52,961 bases of DNA. Origin: a bacterium. GTDB taxonomy: Bacteria; 4484-113; JAFGCY01. The translations under genes were made by a program, and so were the position numbers. The stretch spans positions 1 to 52,961 of the forward strand of contig JAGRNT010000023.1 of the NCBI GenBank assembly GCA_020440605.1, in the 5' to 3' direction. Position 1 is the stretch's first letter. Every line of letters begins with the position of its first letter. Of this stretch, positions 43,347 to 51,927 are shown in pieces. The notes under the pieces are model-generated. The model worked only from the letters and a program-made list of their open reading frames with translations, was not told where the DNA came from and did no database searches.

Positions 43347-44609
43347 TCAGACAATGCCGAGCAGTGGGGCGCGCTGATCCAGTTCGGTCAGCTCCACGCT
43401 GAGTTCAAGCTTCTCATAGGCACCGTCAATCACACGGTAAACAGTGAGATCAACCTTGTCACCCGGCTCGTGGTTTCGCACTATATCCAGCAGCTGACGC
43501 TCATTGGTGATCGGCGTACCGTCAATCTCCGAGATGATGTCGTAGCCGAACTGCCGGCTGCGGCGCTGCACGTAGTAGCGGATGATGCCGGCATTGGCGG
43601 CAGGACTGCCTTCATAGACCTCACGCGGAATGATGCCGTGGTCGACCGGCAGGTTGTGCTGGCGTGCCAGAGCTTCATTCACGACGCGATAGACTCGCAT
43701 CCCGAGCCAGGGGCGCTTGACGCGGCCGTTGGTGATCAGGTCCTCAAGGACATCCTTGGCGGTTGAGACCGGGATGGCCAGACCGATGCCTTCGCTGCCG
43801 CCTGAGTTGGAGACGATCACGTCATTGATGCCGATCACCTCGCCACGGGCGTTGAGCAGCGGACCGCCCGAGTTGCCAGGGTTGATGGTGGCGTCAGTCT
43901 GGATCATGCCGTAGAGGGTCTGGTTGGTGAGCTGGTTCGTGATTTCACGGTTGAGCGCGCTGACGACGCCGACGGTCACTGTCCAGTCCAGTCCGCGCGG
44001 GTTGCCGATTGCCACCACCCATTCGCCGACTCTGAGCTTCGTGTCATCCCCGAGCTTGGCGACCGGCAGGTCATGCGGCGCTTCAATCTTGATGAGGGCG
44101 AGGTCAGTTCCGGCGTCGGCGCCGATGATCTCCGCGCCGTACGACTGACCATCGTTCGTGAAGACGATCAGGTCAGAGGCATTCTGGATCACATGGTAAT
44201 TGGTGAGGATGTAGCCGCTCTTGCTCACGATCACGCCGCTGCCCGTGGCCTCCTCATTGATGGGGCCGAAGAAGAAGTCCTGGCGTTCGATGCGGTTGGT
44301 GATGTGAACGACGGCCGGAGAGACCATGTCATAGACATCACTCACGAAACTGCCACCGACACCGGTGGTGGACTGAGCGCTGAACTGTGCTGTGCCCGGA
44401 TTGGCCTGGCCATTGATCTGGAAATCCAGGTTGTGGTTGTCCGAATCAATGTTGCCCGGAATCAGGGCGCTGATGTCACTGGATATCTGCTCATGCATGA
44501 GCGTGTGTGCCCGGGCCGCACGCGAGGAGATGGTCGTGATTCCGAAACCCAGCAGCAGGCCTGCCAGGATGCTGAGTGCCAGTGCACTGATGGTTCTCGA
44601 CATGTTCAT
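43347..44609 (-). CDS. htrA: HtrA/DegP-type serine protease with PDZ domain
   Basis: The 420-residue product has an N-terminal signal anchor (TISALALSILAGLLLGFGI) and a trypsin-like domain. The catalytic triad is in TNYHVIQ (His), DAGTDLALIKIE (Asp) and INPGNSGGPLL (Ser). A C-terminal PDZ domain follows (WLGMRVYRV...GYDIISEIDGTPITNERQLLDIVRNHEPGDKVDLTVYR). It handles envelope protein quality control by family analogy. Start ATG 44609 lies seven bases after TATAAT. The longer frame to 44759 has no family similarity. Confidence 0.94.
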   Translation of the reverse strand: MNMSRTISALALSILAGLLLGFGITTISSRAARAHTLMHEQISSDISALIPGNIDSDNHNLDFQINGQANPGTAQFSAQSTTGVGGSFVSDVYDMVSPAVVHITNRIERQDFFFGPINEEATGSGVIVSKSGYILTNYHVIQNASDLIVFTNDGQSYGAEIIGADAGTDLALIKIEAPHDLPVAKLGDDTKLRVGEWVVAIGNPRGLDWTVTVGVVSALNREITNQLTNQTLYGMIQTDATINPGNSGGPLLNARGEVIGINDVIVSNSGGSEGIGLAIPVSTAKDVLEDLITNGRVKRPWLGMRVYRVVNEALARQHNLPVDHGIIPREVYEGSPAANAGIIRYYVQRRSRQFGYDIISEIDGTPITNERQLLDIVRNHEPGDKVDLTVYRVIDGAYEKLELSVELTELDQRAPLLGIV

Positions 44610-44616
44610 ATGCGCA

Positions 44617-44622
44617 ATTATA
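44617..44622 (-). promoter_or_regulatory. -10 box TATAAT of the HtrA gene (leaderless)
   Basis: TATAAT, 7 bases, ATG 44609 on the minus strand. Confidence 0.75.
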
Positions 44623-44685
44623 TTCCTCGTGAGATCCAATCCTTTCAGCCTCCGTTTCACATGAGGCTGATCCGGAGATATGCTT

Positions 44686-45306
44686 ATGACGATGCGAGGC
44701 AGTGCAAAGTTTGCTGGATTCCCGATTTTCGGGCTGTTGTTCCTGGCGGTCTCCTGCAATCCGCTGATCAGCAGCAGGCAGGAGCAGGTCGGTCAGAGCC
44801 AATATCTGGTTGATGATGCTCGACTCTACTCCAACGATGGCGATCTCGGAATGAAGGATATCCTCACATATCCGAAGAGTGTGCGAAAAGGGCCTGTGAA
44901 TGTATCAACAGGTGTCCCCAATCGTGATCTAACCATCTATCGCTGCACCTGGTGCCACGAATGCGGTTTCACCCGTGCATTTGACTACGAGAATTTCGGT
45001 ACTGATGAATGGAACCCTCAGTATGTCGGTGAAGCCTGGCGCGGCAGTGTGCAGCGCATGAATGACAGGGATGAAACCCTGTTGAATGAGCAGATCGCCG
45101 AACGTATCTACACATATCTGCGCGACGTTACGAACGGTACCTACGATCCGGACAGTGACACCCGCCCCGCAACCAGGATTGAGGTCGATGACGTTTCTGC
45201 AATCCAGGTGACCCCGGGCCAGGCTGTGGTCGATGATGGGGATCAGTCTGCTCCTGAAACTGACGGTTCAGCCGAAGGGAATGCTGCAGATCCGGATTCT
45301 GAATAG
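44686..45306 (+). CDS. Monohaem cytochrome c lipoprotein
   Basis: The 206-residue product has a lipobox signal (FGLLFLAVSCNP), one haem motif CTWCH in YRCTWCHECG, and an acidic, low-complexity C-terminal tail (DDGDQSAPETDGSAEGNAADPDSE). Only one CxxCH is present. WRGSVQRMNDRDE could provide the distal Met. I choose ATG 44686, eight bases after GGAG. ATG 44680 and 44692 are in the same frame. A 18-base gap separates it from queG. No close family is recognised beyond the haem motif. Confidence 0.82.
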   Translation: MTMRGSAKFAGFPIFGLLFLAVSCNPLISSRQEQVGQSQYLVDDARLYSNDGDLGMKDILTYPKSVRKGPVNVSTGVPNRDLTIYRCTWCHECGFTRAFDYENFGTDEWNPQYVGEAWRGSVQRMNDRDETLLNEQIAERIYTYLRDVTNGTYDPDSDTRPATRIEVDDVSAIQVTPGQAVVDDGDQSAPETDGSAEGNAADPDSE

Positions 45307-45324
45307 TCCCGTGCCTTCCTCTCC

Positions 45325-46281
45325 GTGACAACCCACATGGATTCAATCCAGCTCAAGGCGGATCTGACAGCTGAGGCAGGCGCCCTGGGATTCGATCTCC
45401 TGCGTGTGGCATCACCGGACGCAGTGTTGCGCGAAACCGTGCACCATGAATCTTGGCTGGAACGCGGTTACGGCGGAGACATGCATTACCTCCACCGTGA
45501 GCCACATAAGCGCTATGACCCCGGGCACCTATTGCAGGATTGTCGCAGCGTGATCGTGCTGGCGGCCAGCTATTACAGGGGAGAAGCCGACTATGGCGGG
45601 CACGGCGAGGGTAGGGTGGCACGCTATGCCTGGGGCGACAACTATCACAATGTGCTCAGACCACGGCTGCGGGAGCTTGGGCGCTGGCTCGATGCGCGGA
45701 TCCCCGGCCATTCATGGCGCGAAACCGTTGACAGTTCTCCACTAGCGGAAAAAGCCTTCGCGGTTGCAGCCGGAATCGGCATGCGCGGACGCAACAGCCT
45801 GGTTGTCAGCCGGGAGCTGGGCAGCTACTTCTTCCTCGCCTGTCTGCTGAGCAGCGCCGTGCTGCCTGTAGACGAGCCGGTGGAATACAGCTGCGGCACA
45901 TGCACGAAGTGCGTGACTGCCTGTCCGCAGGATGCCCTGACCGGCCCCGGGATCCTGATGGCTGACCGCTGCATCAGCTACCTGACCACGGAATGCAAGG
46001 AAGAGGTTGACGGCAGTGTTGACCTGCAGCAATGGATGTTCGGCTGCGACACCTGCCAGCAGGTCTGTCCGTACAACGATGATCCACTGCAGTCCCGGAT
46101 AGAGCGCTTCGAGCCCCGGAATACGCATGCAATTGCTGCTTCGGAACTGTTGGAACTGAATGAAGATGGGTTTCAGGAGCGCTTTGCAGGAACTGTTTTC
46201 ATCCGCCGCAAGTTCCACAGAGTCAGGGCTCAGGCCAGGGTGATCCTTGATCAGAAGAGGATCAGCTCTGAGCCCGGCTGA
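45325..46281 (+). CDS. queG: Epoxyqueuosine reductase QueG
   Basis: QueG makes the last step of queuosine synthesis in tRNA anticodons, using cobalamin and two [4Fe-4S] clusters. The catalytic region has WAALPLAEKA-like (VDSSPLAEKAFAVAAGIGMRGRNSL), and the eight cluster cysteines lie in CGTCTKCVTACP, CISYLTTEC and FGCDTCQQVCPYN. Length is 318 residues, shorter than forms with C-terminal HEAT repeats but normal for minimal QueG. The start is GTG 45325, and ATG 45337 is possible. The other que genes are not in the window. Confidence 0.95.
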   Translation: MTTHMDSIQLKADLTAEAGALGFDLLRVASPDAVLRETVHHESWLERGYGGDMHYLHREPHKRYDPGHLLQDCRSVIVLAASYYRGEADYGGHGEGRVARYAWGDNYHNVLRPRLRELGRWLDARIPGHSWRETVDSSPLAEKAFAVAAGIGMRGRNSLVVSRELGSYFFLACLLSSAVLPVDEPVEYSCGTCTKCVTACPQDALTGPGILMADRCISYLTTECKEEVDGSVDLQQWMFGCDTCQQVCPYNDDPLQSRIERFEPRNTHAIAASELLELNEDGFQERFAGTVFIRRKFHRVRAQARVILDQKRISSEPG

Positions 46282-46329
46282 GAACGCAATGGTATCCTAG
46301 CCGCATCAATTGACTAGCTGAGGTGGAAG

Positions 46330-47274
46330 ATGGGTCCCTTCATAACGATGATCGCCATCGTGATCGGCGCGATCATACTCGGGAGCTATGCAAGGAAGAT
46401 GAGCGAAGGCGGATTCAGTCAGTCCGAACTGGCTCGCATGCGCAACATGGTGACGGGTCTGGTGCTGCTCGTGGTACTGGCCGCGTTCCTCGGCAGCAGT
46501 GTCGTCACGGTGGACGTCGGCAAGCGCATGGTGCTTTTCAACCGTTTCAGCAAGCAGTTCACCGCCAAGCCGCTGGAACCGGGCTGGACTCTGGTGATGC
46601 CTGGCGTATACGAGCGCAAGGTCTATGACGTGCAGATCCAGGAATACACGATGTCAGCCACGCAGGGCGAAGGTGACCGCCAGCAGGATGATGCGATCAC
46701 CGTCCGCTCCAGCGACGGACTTGAGATGGATATCGATCTGACGGTGCTGTTCAGCCTTGATGACAAGAATCTCAATGAACTGCATTACAAGATCGGCAGC
46801 AATTATCGCGAGAAGATCATCCGTCCCTCAGTGCGCGAGGCGATCCGCAGCGTGTTCGCCCTGCACGAGGCCACGGCTGCCTACAGCACGGAACGTGAAT
46901 CGATTACGCAGGAACTGGGTGACAGGCTCGAGATTGTCCTCGCGGACAACAACATGCTTCTCAATGAGGTGCTGGTCCGCAACATCAAGCTGCCTGATGC
47001 GGTGACCGAGAAGATCAACGAGAAAAAGGCCGCCCAGCAGGATGCTGAGCGGATGAAATACGTACTGGAGAAGGCCGAGCAGGAGAAGCAGCAGGTACTG
47101 ATCGAGGCTTCCGCTCAGGCGGAAAAGATCAAGGTTCTCAATGAAGCGCTGGTGCAGAATCCGAACTACCTCAAGTGGCTGTCAATCGACAAACTGAATG
47201 ACGACATAAAGCTCGTGGTCACGGATGGCAACACCCTTCTGAACCTGGACGCACTGGACAGGAACGGCCAGTAG
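46330..47274 (+). CDS. SPFH/prohibitin-family membrane protein
   Basis: Two N-terminal hydrophobic helices (about 5-20 and 38-57) are followed by a band-7/SPFH domain (VVTVDVGKRMVLFNRF...TVRSSDGLEMDIDLTVLFSLDDKN). A long Ala/Glu/Lys coiled coil follows (KINEKKAAQQDAERMKYVLEKAEQ). Prohibitin-like proteins oligomerise in membranes and scaffold proteases. No FtsH or NfeD partner is adjacent. ATG 46330 has the ribosome-binding site GAGGTGG. Length is 314. Confidence 0.9.
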   Translation: MGPFITMIAIVIGAIILGSYARKMSEGGFSQSELARMRNMVTGLVLLVVLAAFLGSSVVTVDVGKRMVLFNRFSKQFTAKPLEPGWTLVMPGVYERKVYDVQIQEYTMSATQGEGDRQQDDAITVRSSDGLEMDIDLTVLFSLDDKNLNELHYKIGSNYREKIIRPSVREAIRSVFALHEATAAYSTERESITQELGDRLEIVLADNNMLLNEVLVRNIKLPDAVTEKINEKKAAQQDAERMKYVLEKAEQEKQQVLIEASAQAEKIKVLNEALVQNPNYLKWLSIDKLNDDIKLVVTDGNTLLNLDALDRNGQ

Positions 47275-47275
47275 C

Positions 47276-47713
47276 TCAGGAAGGTTCGCGCGCTGATTCA
47301 ACGCGGATCATGAAGAAGCCGAACAGGTGCAGAAGTGCGATGGCCAGCACCGGCACGATGCGCAGCTGCAGGGCTGCTGCCGTGGTTTCCAGTGCGAGGT
47401 GCTGCTCTTCCATTTCCTGAAGTTCGGCATGCAGCTGCTCATACTGCGCCTTGGCATCCATTACGGCGACGCTGGCCAACACAGCTTCCTCGCCGCTGTA
47501 TCCGCCGCGTTCACGCCGCTGCTTGCCTTCCAGCCGGTTGTAGGTTTCCTCAGCCTTGGCCTCTTCCGTTGTCAGTGGAGTGATGTCCTCCTGCAGGCGC
47601 GTGGCTTCCAGGCGGAACATGCGCACCTGGCGGCTGACATGCCAGCCGTACCAGCCCAGCAGCAGGATTGCCAGGATGCAGTAGATTCGCAGGATCAATG
47701 GGAGCCTGTTCAT
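47276..47713 (-). CDS. Small membrane protein with coiled coil, function unknown
   Basis: The 145-residue product has a hydrophobic N-terminal helix (ILRIYCILAILLLGWYGW), a central coiled-coil stretch (RLEATRLQEDITPLTTEEAKAEETYNRLEG... and EQLHAELQEMEEQHLALE), and a second hydrophobic helix near the C-terminus (IVPVLAIALLHLFGFFMI). It matches no family I know. It is the last gene of the operon 49870-47276, 7 bases after the ABC ATPase gene, and is convergent with the SPFH gene (1-base gap). Confidence 0.75.
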   Translation of the reverse strand: MNRLPLILRIYCILAILLLGWYGWHVSRQVRMFRLEATRLQEDITPLTTEEAKAEETYNRLEGKQRRERGGYSGEEAVLASVAVMDAKAQYEQLHAELQEMEEQHLALETTAAALQLRIVPVLAIALLHLFGFFMIRVESAREPS

Positions 47714-47720
47714 GCGTGTA

Positions 47721-48710
47721 TCAGGACGGAGGATTGCCGTCTTCGTTTAACCAGCAGCGGGAATCATGCTCTGCTCCGACATTGAACATCGGAGGCTGAG
47801 TCCCGGTGCAGCGTGGCATGGCATGCCGGCAGCGACTGGCGAAGGCGCAGCCGCTGGGCGGATCGATTGCACTGGGCAGATTACCCTCAAGTGGCTCGAC
47901 TGCTCTCGGGTTGCTGCCCGGTACGGGAATCGCATTCAGGAGAGCCCGGGTATATGGATGCTGCGGGTTGTCATATACCGCAGCCGTCGGACCCTGCTCC
48001 ACGATTTCCCCGAGGTACATCACGGCCACGCGGTCGCAGATATGCCTGACAACCGACAGATCATGTGAAATGAAGAGATAGGCCAGTCCATGTTCCTGCT
48101 TGAGGCGTTCCAGCAGGTTGAGGATCTGGCTCTGGATCGAGGCATCCAGAGCGCTGACCGGTTCGTCGGCAATCACGAGATCAGGCTTCAGCGCCAGAGC
48201 CCTGGCAATTGCCACGCGCTGGCGCTGGCCACCGCTGAATTCATGGGGATAGCGCTGGGCATAGCTCTCCGGCAATTCAACATCATGCAGCAGTTCGCGG
48301 ATGCGCTGGTCTATATCGGAACGCTTCCAGCCATTGACTTCCAGTGGTTCGGCAATGCTCTGACCAACGGTGCGCCGGGGGTTAAGTGAGCCCATCGGAT
48401 CCTGGAAGACGATCTGCATCCGGCGCCGGGCCTGCTTGAGCTTTGCAGGGTTGTACTCCATCACCTCATCGCCATCCAGCAGGATGCTGCCTGAGCTTGG
48501 TTCCACCAGCCGGAGAACCAGCCTGGCAGTGGTACTCTTGCCGCAGCCGCTTTCACCGACAAGTCCCAGGGTCTCACCACGACCAAGCCTGAAGGTCACG
48601 TCATGCACGGCCCGGATGCTCTGGCGGCTGCCCCCGAATGAGCTAGCGCTGACGGGAAAGTACTTGCTGAGATTGGCAACCTCAAGCAATGGCCGTACAG
48701 CACCGCTCAC
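47721..48710 (-). CDS. oppF: Oligopeptide/dipeptide ABC transporter ATP-binding protein (OppF/DppF type)
   Basis: This 329-residue ABC ATPase has Walker A GESGCGKSTTARL, the Q-loop VFQDPMGSLNPR, the signature SGGQRQRVAIARAL, Walker B DLVIADEPVSALD and H-loop FISHDLSVV. The C-terminal oligopeptide-type extension includes the Cys-rich GCAFASRCRHAMPRC segment, which can bind an iron-sulfur cluster in OppD-like proteins. No permease, OppD or binding protein is adjacent, so it is an isolated subunit here. GTG 48710 overlaps the upstream stop by 4 bases (GTGA). Confidence 0.94.
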   Translation of the reverse strand: MSGAVRPLLEVANLSKYFPVSASSFGGSRQSIRAVHDVTFRLGRGETLGLVGESGCGKSTTARLVLRLVEPSSGSILLDGDEVMEYNPAKLKQARRRMQIVFQDPMGSLNPRRTVGQSIAEPLEVNGWKRSDIDQRIRELLHDVELPESYAQRYPHEFSGGQRQRVAIARALALKPDLVIADEPVSALDASIQSQILNLLERLKQEHGLAYLFISHDLSVVRHICDRVAVMYLGEIVEQGPTAAVYDNPQHPYTRALLNAIPVPGSNPRAVEPLEGNLPSAIDPPSGCAFASRCRHAMPRCTGTQPPMFNVGAEHDSRCWLNEDGNPPS

Positions 48711-49870
48711 GCGCCCAGCTCCAGCTGAGGCGGAATGAAACCGTCGCGGAACAGATCAGCGAACAGCCCCTGCAGAGCTTCCGCCGCCTTGCGGCCCAGC
48801 CCCAGTTCATCCTTGATGGCGCGTACCGAGGGATGCGCGAGGTCCTCTCCCGCGGCAATCAGGCTGTCGCGATAGCTGATCAGCTGCTCACGGGTGAAGA
48901 TGAATCCCTCCGGGCTGGCTACCAGCCGGCCGCTGAGGAAGAGGTTGGCAATCACATTGAGCTGTGAGGGATACTTCTGTTCCAGCGCATGGCGGGTCAC
49001 ACCCTCGCCGGCATCGTACAGAGACACGATTTCCTGTCCAGTGGCCTCATCCTCAGGGGACAGCTCAGAAACGAAGCGGCCTGGCAGGCTGCAGCTCAGC
49101 ACCTGCACATCCGGCAGGACCTCGCAGTTGTGACGCTGGGCGAAGCGACCGATCAGCACTGCACTGATACCGGGATCGCGGATACCGAGCAGATTCGTGA
49201 TGGTCGTTGCCACCAGCCTGTCGTTGAAGGGATTGCGGTTGCGGGGGGCGTCAAGCTGCTTTTCGAGATCGTCCAGCGTGCGGTCCAGGAACTCAGTCCA
49301 GATATACAGCCCGTCCGCAGGGATCACTTCAGAACCGAACTCTGGAACGGGGAGGCCAAGATCCTCCGCCAGTCCACTGACACTGCTGCGCCGCACCCAG
49401 CCCTTCATCGCGAGTTCCATGGCCAGCCACCAGTGCAGATTGTGCGGCCTGCCGCTGCAGCGGATCTGGTCCAGGGCGCGGCCCACGCTGCGCAGGGTGC
49501 CCTTCAGCACGGGCCCGGGATTGTCAAGGAAGCCGTGCTGCAGGCGGTTGAGGATCAGCAGCGTCTCAGCTGGCTTGCTGCCGAGCCGGCCGCGCTTGAC
49601 CTGGATGCTGCTGTGGCGCAGGGCGCTGGATTGCGAACGCGGGCTGATCACACCAAGCACGGCCTGGCGCTCCTCAAATGTCACGAGACTGCGGAACTCG
49701 TACTTGTTGCTCGGCTCCGCATCGCTGTCCTGCACAAGGATCACGAATTCCTCAGCGGGGGGATGGTCCGTCTCCAGCACTGCGAACATATGCGGCTGAT
49801 GTCCACGGCTGTGCGCCTTGACGCTGCGTCTGGTGCGCTCGATTCCCTGCCTGCTGCTGATCTTGACCAC
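48707..49870 (-). CDS. Uncharacterised protein with SelB-like C-terminal winged helices
   Basis: I do not recognise the N-terminal 290 residues of this 387-residue soluble protein. They include YEFRSLVTFEERQAVLGVISPR and VKRGRLGSKPAETLLILNRLQHGF. The C-terminal 95 residues align by eye with the last two winged-helix domains of the SelB at 2899-4818. ANLFLSGRLVASPEGFIF parallels CKLLVEDGELALLPGAVYF, and IKDELGLGRKAAEALQ parallels FNQLVGTSRKYGIPLLQ. In SelB this region binds SECIS RNA. It carries no GTPase motifs. GTG 49870 follows TAGAAT by six bases. It leads the operon with the ABC ATPase and small membrane protein. A nucleic-acid-binding role is inference. Confidence 0.72.
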   Translation of the reverse strand: MVKISSRQGIERTRRSVKAHSRGHQPHMFAVLETDHPPAEEFVILVQDSDAEPSNKYEFRSLVTFEERQAVLGVISPRSQSSALRHSSIQVKRGRLGSKPAETLLILNRLQHGFLDNPGPVLKGTLRSVGRALDQIRCSGRPHNLHWWLAMELAMKGWVRRSSVSGLAEDLGLPVPEFGSEVIPADGLYIWTEFLDRTLDDLEKQLDAPRNRNPFNDRLVATTITNLLGIRDPGISAVLIGRFAQRHNCEVLPDVQVLSCSLPGRFVSELSPEDEATGQEIVSLYDAGEGVTRHALEQKYPSQLNVIANLFLSGRLVASPEGFIFTREQLISYRDSLIAAGEDLAHPSVRAIKDELGLGRKAAEALQGLFADLFRDGFIPPQLELGA

Positions 49871-49876
49871 GTATAT

Positions 49877-49882
49877 ATTCTA
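49877..49882 (-). promoter_or_regulatory. -10 box TAGAAT of the operon 49870-47276 (leaderless)
   Basis: TAGAAT, 6 bases, GTG 49870 on the minus strand, in the 37-base gap after kdsB. Confidence 0.65.
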
Positions 49883-49907
49883 ATGCGGGACACGGGCCCG
49901 CGCAGCA

Positions 49908-50636
49908 TCAGCCCAGTCTTTCGACTGCACGCAGCACATCATCCGGCACATCGACCGCCACCGGGTTGTAGCTGGTCTCAATGGCGTAGATGCTCACGCC
50001 GTTCTCCATCGCGCGCAGCTGCTCCAGGCTTTCGCTGGCTTCCAGCGGTGTGCGCTCCAGGCTGCAGAGCCTTGCGAGCGTGGCACGGTCATACATGTAG
50101 ATGCCGATGTGCTTGAAGTAGCGCGCGGCTGAGGCGTCGCGGGGGTAGGGGATCGGCGAACGCGAGAAGTAGAGCGCCTGCCCATCGCGGGCCATCACAG
50201 CCTTGACGCAGTTGGGATTGCCAACATCTGGGTGGTCGGGATCACCGCCCAGGGGGTGGACGAGTGTGCTCATGGCCCAACGCTTCTCAAGCGTGGCCCG
50301 CACCAGGTCGTCAATCGCCTGCGGGTCCAGCAGCGGTTCGTCGCCCTGGATATTCAGCAGGTAGTCCATCTGCGGATAGGCCTCGGCTACCTCGCCGATG
50401 CGATCAGTGCCGCTGGCATGCTCGGCACTGGTCATGATTGCCCTGCCGCCGAAGGACTCAACATGATCGATGATGCGCTGATCCTCCGTGGCGACCACGG
50501 CATCCGTGAGGGTGCTGCAGCGGCTGACCTGGGTCCAGACACGCTGGACCATGCTCATGCCTGCGATGTCGGCAAGCGGCTTGCCTGGAAAACGGGTGGA
50601 CGCATAGCGCGCCGGGATCACACCAAGTACCTGCAT
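49908..50636 (-). CDS. kdsB: 3-deoxy-manno-octulosonate cytidylyltransferase
   Basis: KdsB activates KDO with CTP for lipopolysaccharide core synthesis, evidence for a diderm envelope. The 242-residue product has IPARYASTRFPGKPL at the N-terminus, ATEDQRI, a central IQGDEPLLDP metal-binding motif, ALYFSRSPIPYPR and SLEQLRAMENG. ATG 50636 lies seven bases after a perfect TATAAT. The stop is 37 bases before the next minus-strand gene. Confidence 0.96.
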   Translation of the reverse strand: MQVLGVIPARYASTRFPGKPLADIAGMSMVQRVWTQVSRCSTLTDAVVATEDQRIIDHVESFGGRAIMTSAEHASGTDRIGEVAEAYPQMDYLLNIQGDEPLLDPQAIDDLVRATLEKRWAMSTLVHPLGGDPDHPDVGNPNCVKAVMARDGQALYFSRSPIPYPRDASAARYFKHIGIYMYDRATLARLCSLERTPLEASESLEQLRAMENGVSIYAIETSYNPVAVDVPDDVLRAVERLG

Positions 50637-50643
50637 GGCAGGG

Positions 50644-50649
50644 ATTATA
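50644..50649 (-). promoter_or_regulatory. -10 box TATAAT of kdsB (leaderless)
   Basis: TATAAT, 7 bases, ATG 50636 on the minus strand. Confidence 0.75.
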
Positions 50650-50663
50650 GGGCCAGTGCCTGC

Positions 50664-51878
50664 CTATCCAGCGCTGCCTTCGGAGGATTCTGAAGCGGAT
50701 CCCTCAGTCTCGCTGTGTTCCTGCAGGAACTCCTCGCTGTGGGGATTGGGCGGCAGGTTGTTGCCATCCAATGGCGGGGCCATACCGCCCCCTTCACCGT
50801 GCGGATTGACCATGCCACCTTCTCCGTGGGGGTTCATCATCCCGCCTTCACCATGCACGCTGTCCATTGAGCCGAAGCCTTCACCATGCGGACTGCTGGG
50901 CATCGGGGGCAGTTCCTCGCCACGGATCTCGGCGATGGCGTATTCCGCGCGCCATTTCTCCATATCGCTGTCGGTATTGTCGCGGCACCATTCCCATTCG
51001 CTGATGGCCGTGTCCTGGTCCTCGAGCTTGCCATGCGTCACGCCGAGGTTGTAGTGTGCCTGCCAGAAGTCCGGCTGCAGGCTCAGCACCTCGCGAAATT
51101 TGGCAGCAGCACTGTTGAGGTGCTCACGATTCGGGTTCAAGTCACCCGCCAGCTGGATGTAGCAGCTGCCCATGTCAGTCATGGCGTTCAGGAAATTGTC
51201 GCGGTCATCATCCAGAACTGCGGCTGCAGTGTACTGACCGTAGTAATCAATGGCCTGCTCCCACTGCATGCTGTCATAGCTGAGGTCACCGAGCACCTTG
51301 AGAATCCTGACATTCTCAGGGAATACCTCGTGATAGGCGGTGAGGATCTCCACACAGACCTGATCATCCTGGTGTTCATATGCAGCGATGAAGAGTGCCA
51401 GCAGCTTGTCCCCCAGTTCGGATTTCTCCATGCTCGAGCCATTGGCAATGATGTGCTCCAGAGCAGCCTGCGTGTAGGGGGTCACTTCCGCGGTCTTGTT
51501 GACCTGTCCGTAGAGCTCGTACATCTCCGTGATGGTTGCGACATCACCCGGATCTTCGGCCAGCCGGGCCTTGAGATCGCCCACCTGCTTGAGGATCTGC
51601 TCCATCATCGGTGCAGCACCGCCTGACATTCCAGCGCCAGCGGTGTTGTCGTGCTTCATGCCGAACATGAACCAGCCTGCACCGAGCACGAGGGCCAGGA
51701 CGATGAGCGCAGTCCAGTTGATGCCTGCTGGCGAAGATACGGTTTCCGCGGAAGGCTTGGGTGCTGCGGCTATGGGCCGGTTCTCAGGCAGGGAGTTGTC
51801 GAGGGCCTGACCGCACTGGTTGCAGAAGCGGGCAACGTCCTCATTCTCAGCCTGGCACTGGGGGCAGATGACAATCAT
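50664..51878 (-). CDS. Zinc-ribbon, single-span, TPR protein with HGEG repeats
   Basis: An N-terminal zinc ribbon (CPQCQAENEDVARFCNQCG) is followed by a Pro-rich linker, one transmembrane helix (ALIVLALVLGAGWFMFGM), and a long helical part with TPR repeats. Three clear TPR blocks are YHEVFPENVRILKVLGDLSYD, QAIDYYGQYTAAAV and FREVLSLQPDFWQAHYNLGVTHGKLEDQDTAISEWEW. The C-terminus is a low-complexity tail with four HGEG copies and an acidic Ser/Glu end. I use ATG 51878 (404 residues), six bases after TATAAT. ATG 51893 would place the -10 box inside the coding region. Function is unknown, likely a scaffold. Confidence 0.82.
   Translation of the reverse strand: MIVICPQCQAENEDVARFCNQCGQALDNSLPENRPIAAAPKPSAETVSSPAGINWTALIVLALVLGAGWFMFGMKHDNTAGAGMSGGAAPMMEQILKQVGDLKARLAEDPGDVATITEMYELYGQVNKTAEVTPYTQAALEHIIANGSSMEKSELGDKLLALFIAAYEHQDDQVCVEILTAYHEVFPENVRILKVLGDLSYDSMQWEQAIDYYGQYTAAAVLDDDRDNFLNAMTDMGSCYIQLAGDLNPNREHLNSAAAKFREVLSLQPDFWQAHYNLGVTHGKLEDQDTAISEWEWCRDNTDSDMEKWRAEYAIAEIRGEELPPMPSSPHGEGFGSMDSVHGEGGMMNPHGEGGMVNPHGEGGGMAPPLDGNNLPPNPHSEEFLQEHSETEGSASESSEGSAG
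50787..50898 (-). repeat. Short tandem repeats encoding HGEG motifs
   Basis: Four copies of a PHGEG/VHGEG-type unit (about 8-11 residues each, for example MNPHGEGG and MVNPHGEGG) lie in the C-terminal tail of the zinc-ribbon/TPR protein. The DNA units are similar enough to change copy number by slippage. Confidence 0.75.
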
Positions 51879-51884
51879 GCGCAG

Positions 51885-51890
51885 ATTATA
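51885..51890 (-). promoter_or_regulatory. -10 box TATAAT of the zinc-ribbon/TPR gene (leaderless)
   Basis: TATAAT, 6 bases, ATG 51878 on the minus strand. Confidence 0.7.
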
Positions 51891-51927
51891 CATCTGCCAT
51901 CAGCGCTGTCCGGATTCAGGGCAGGCC

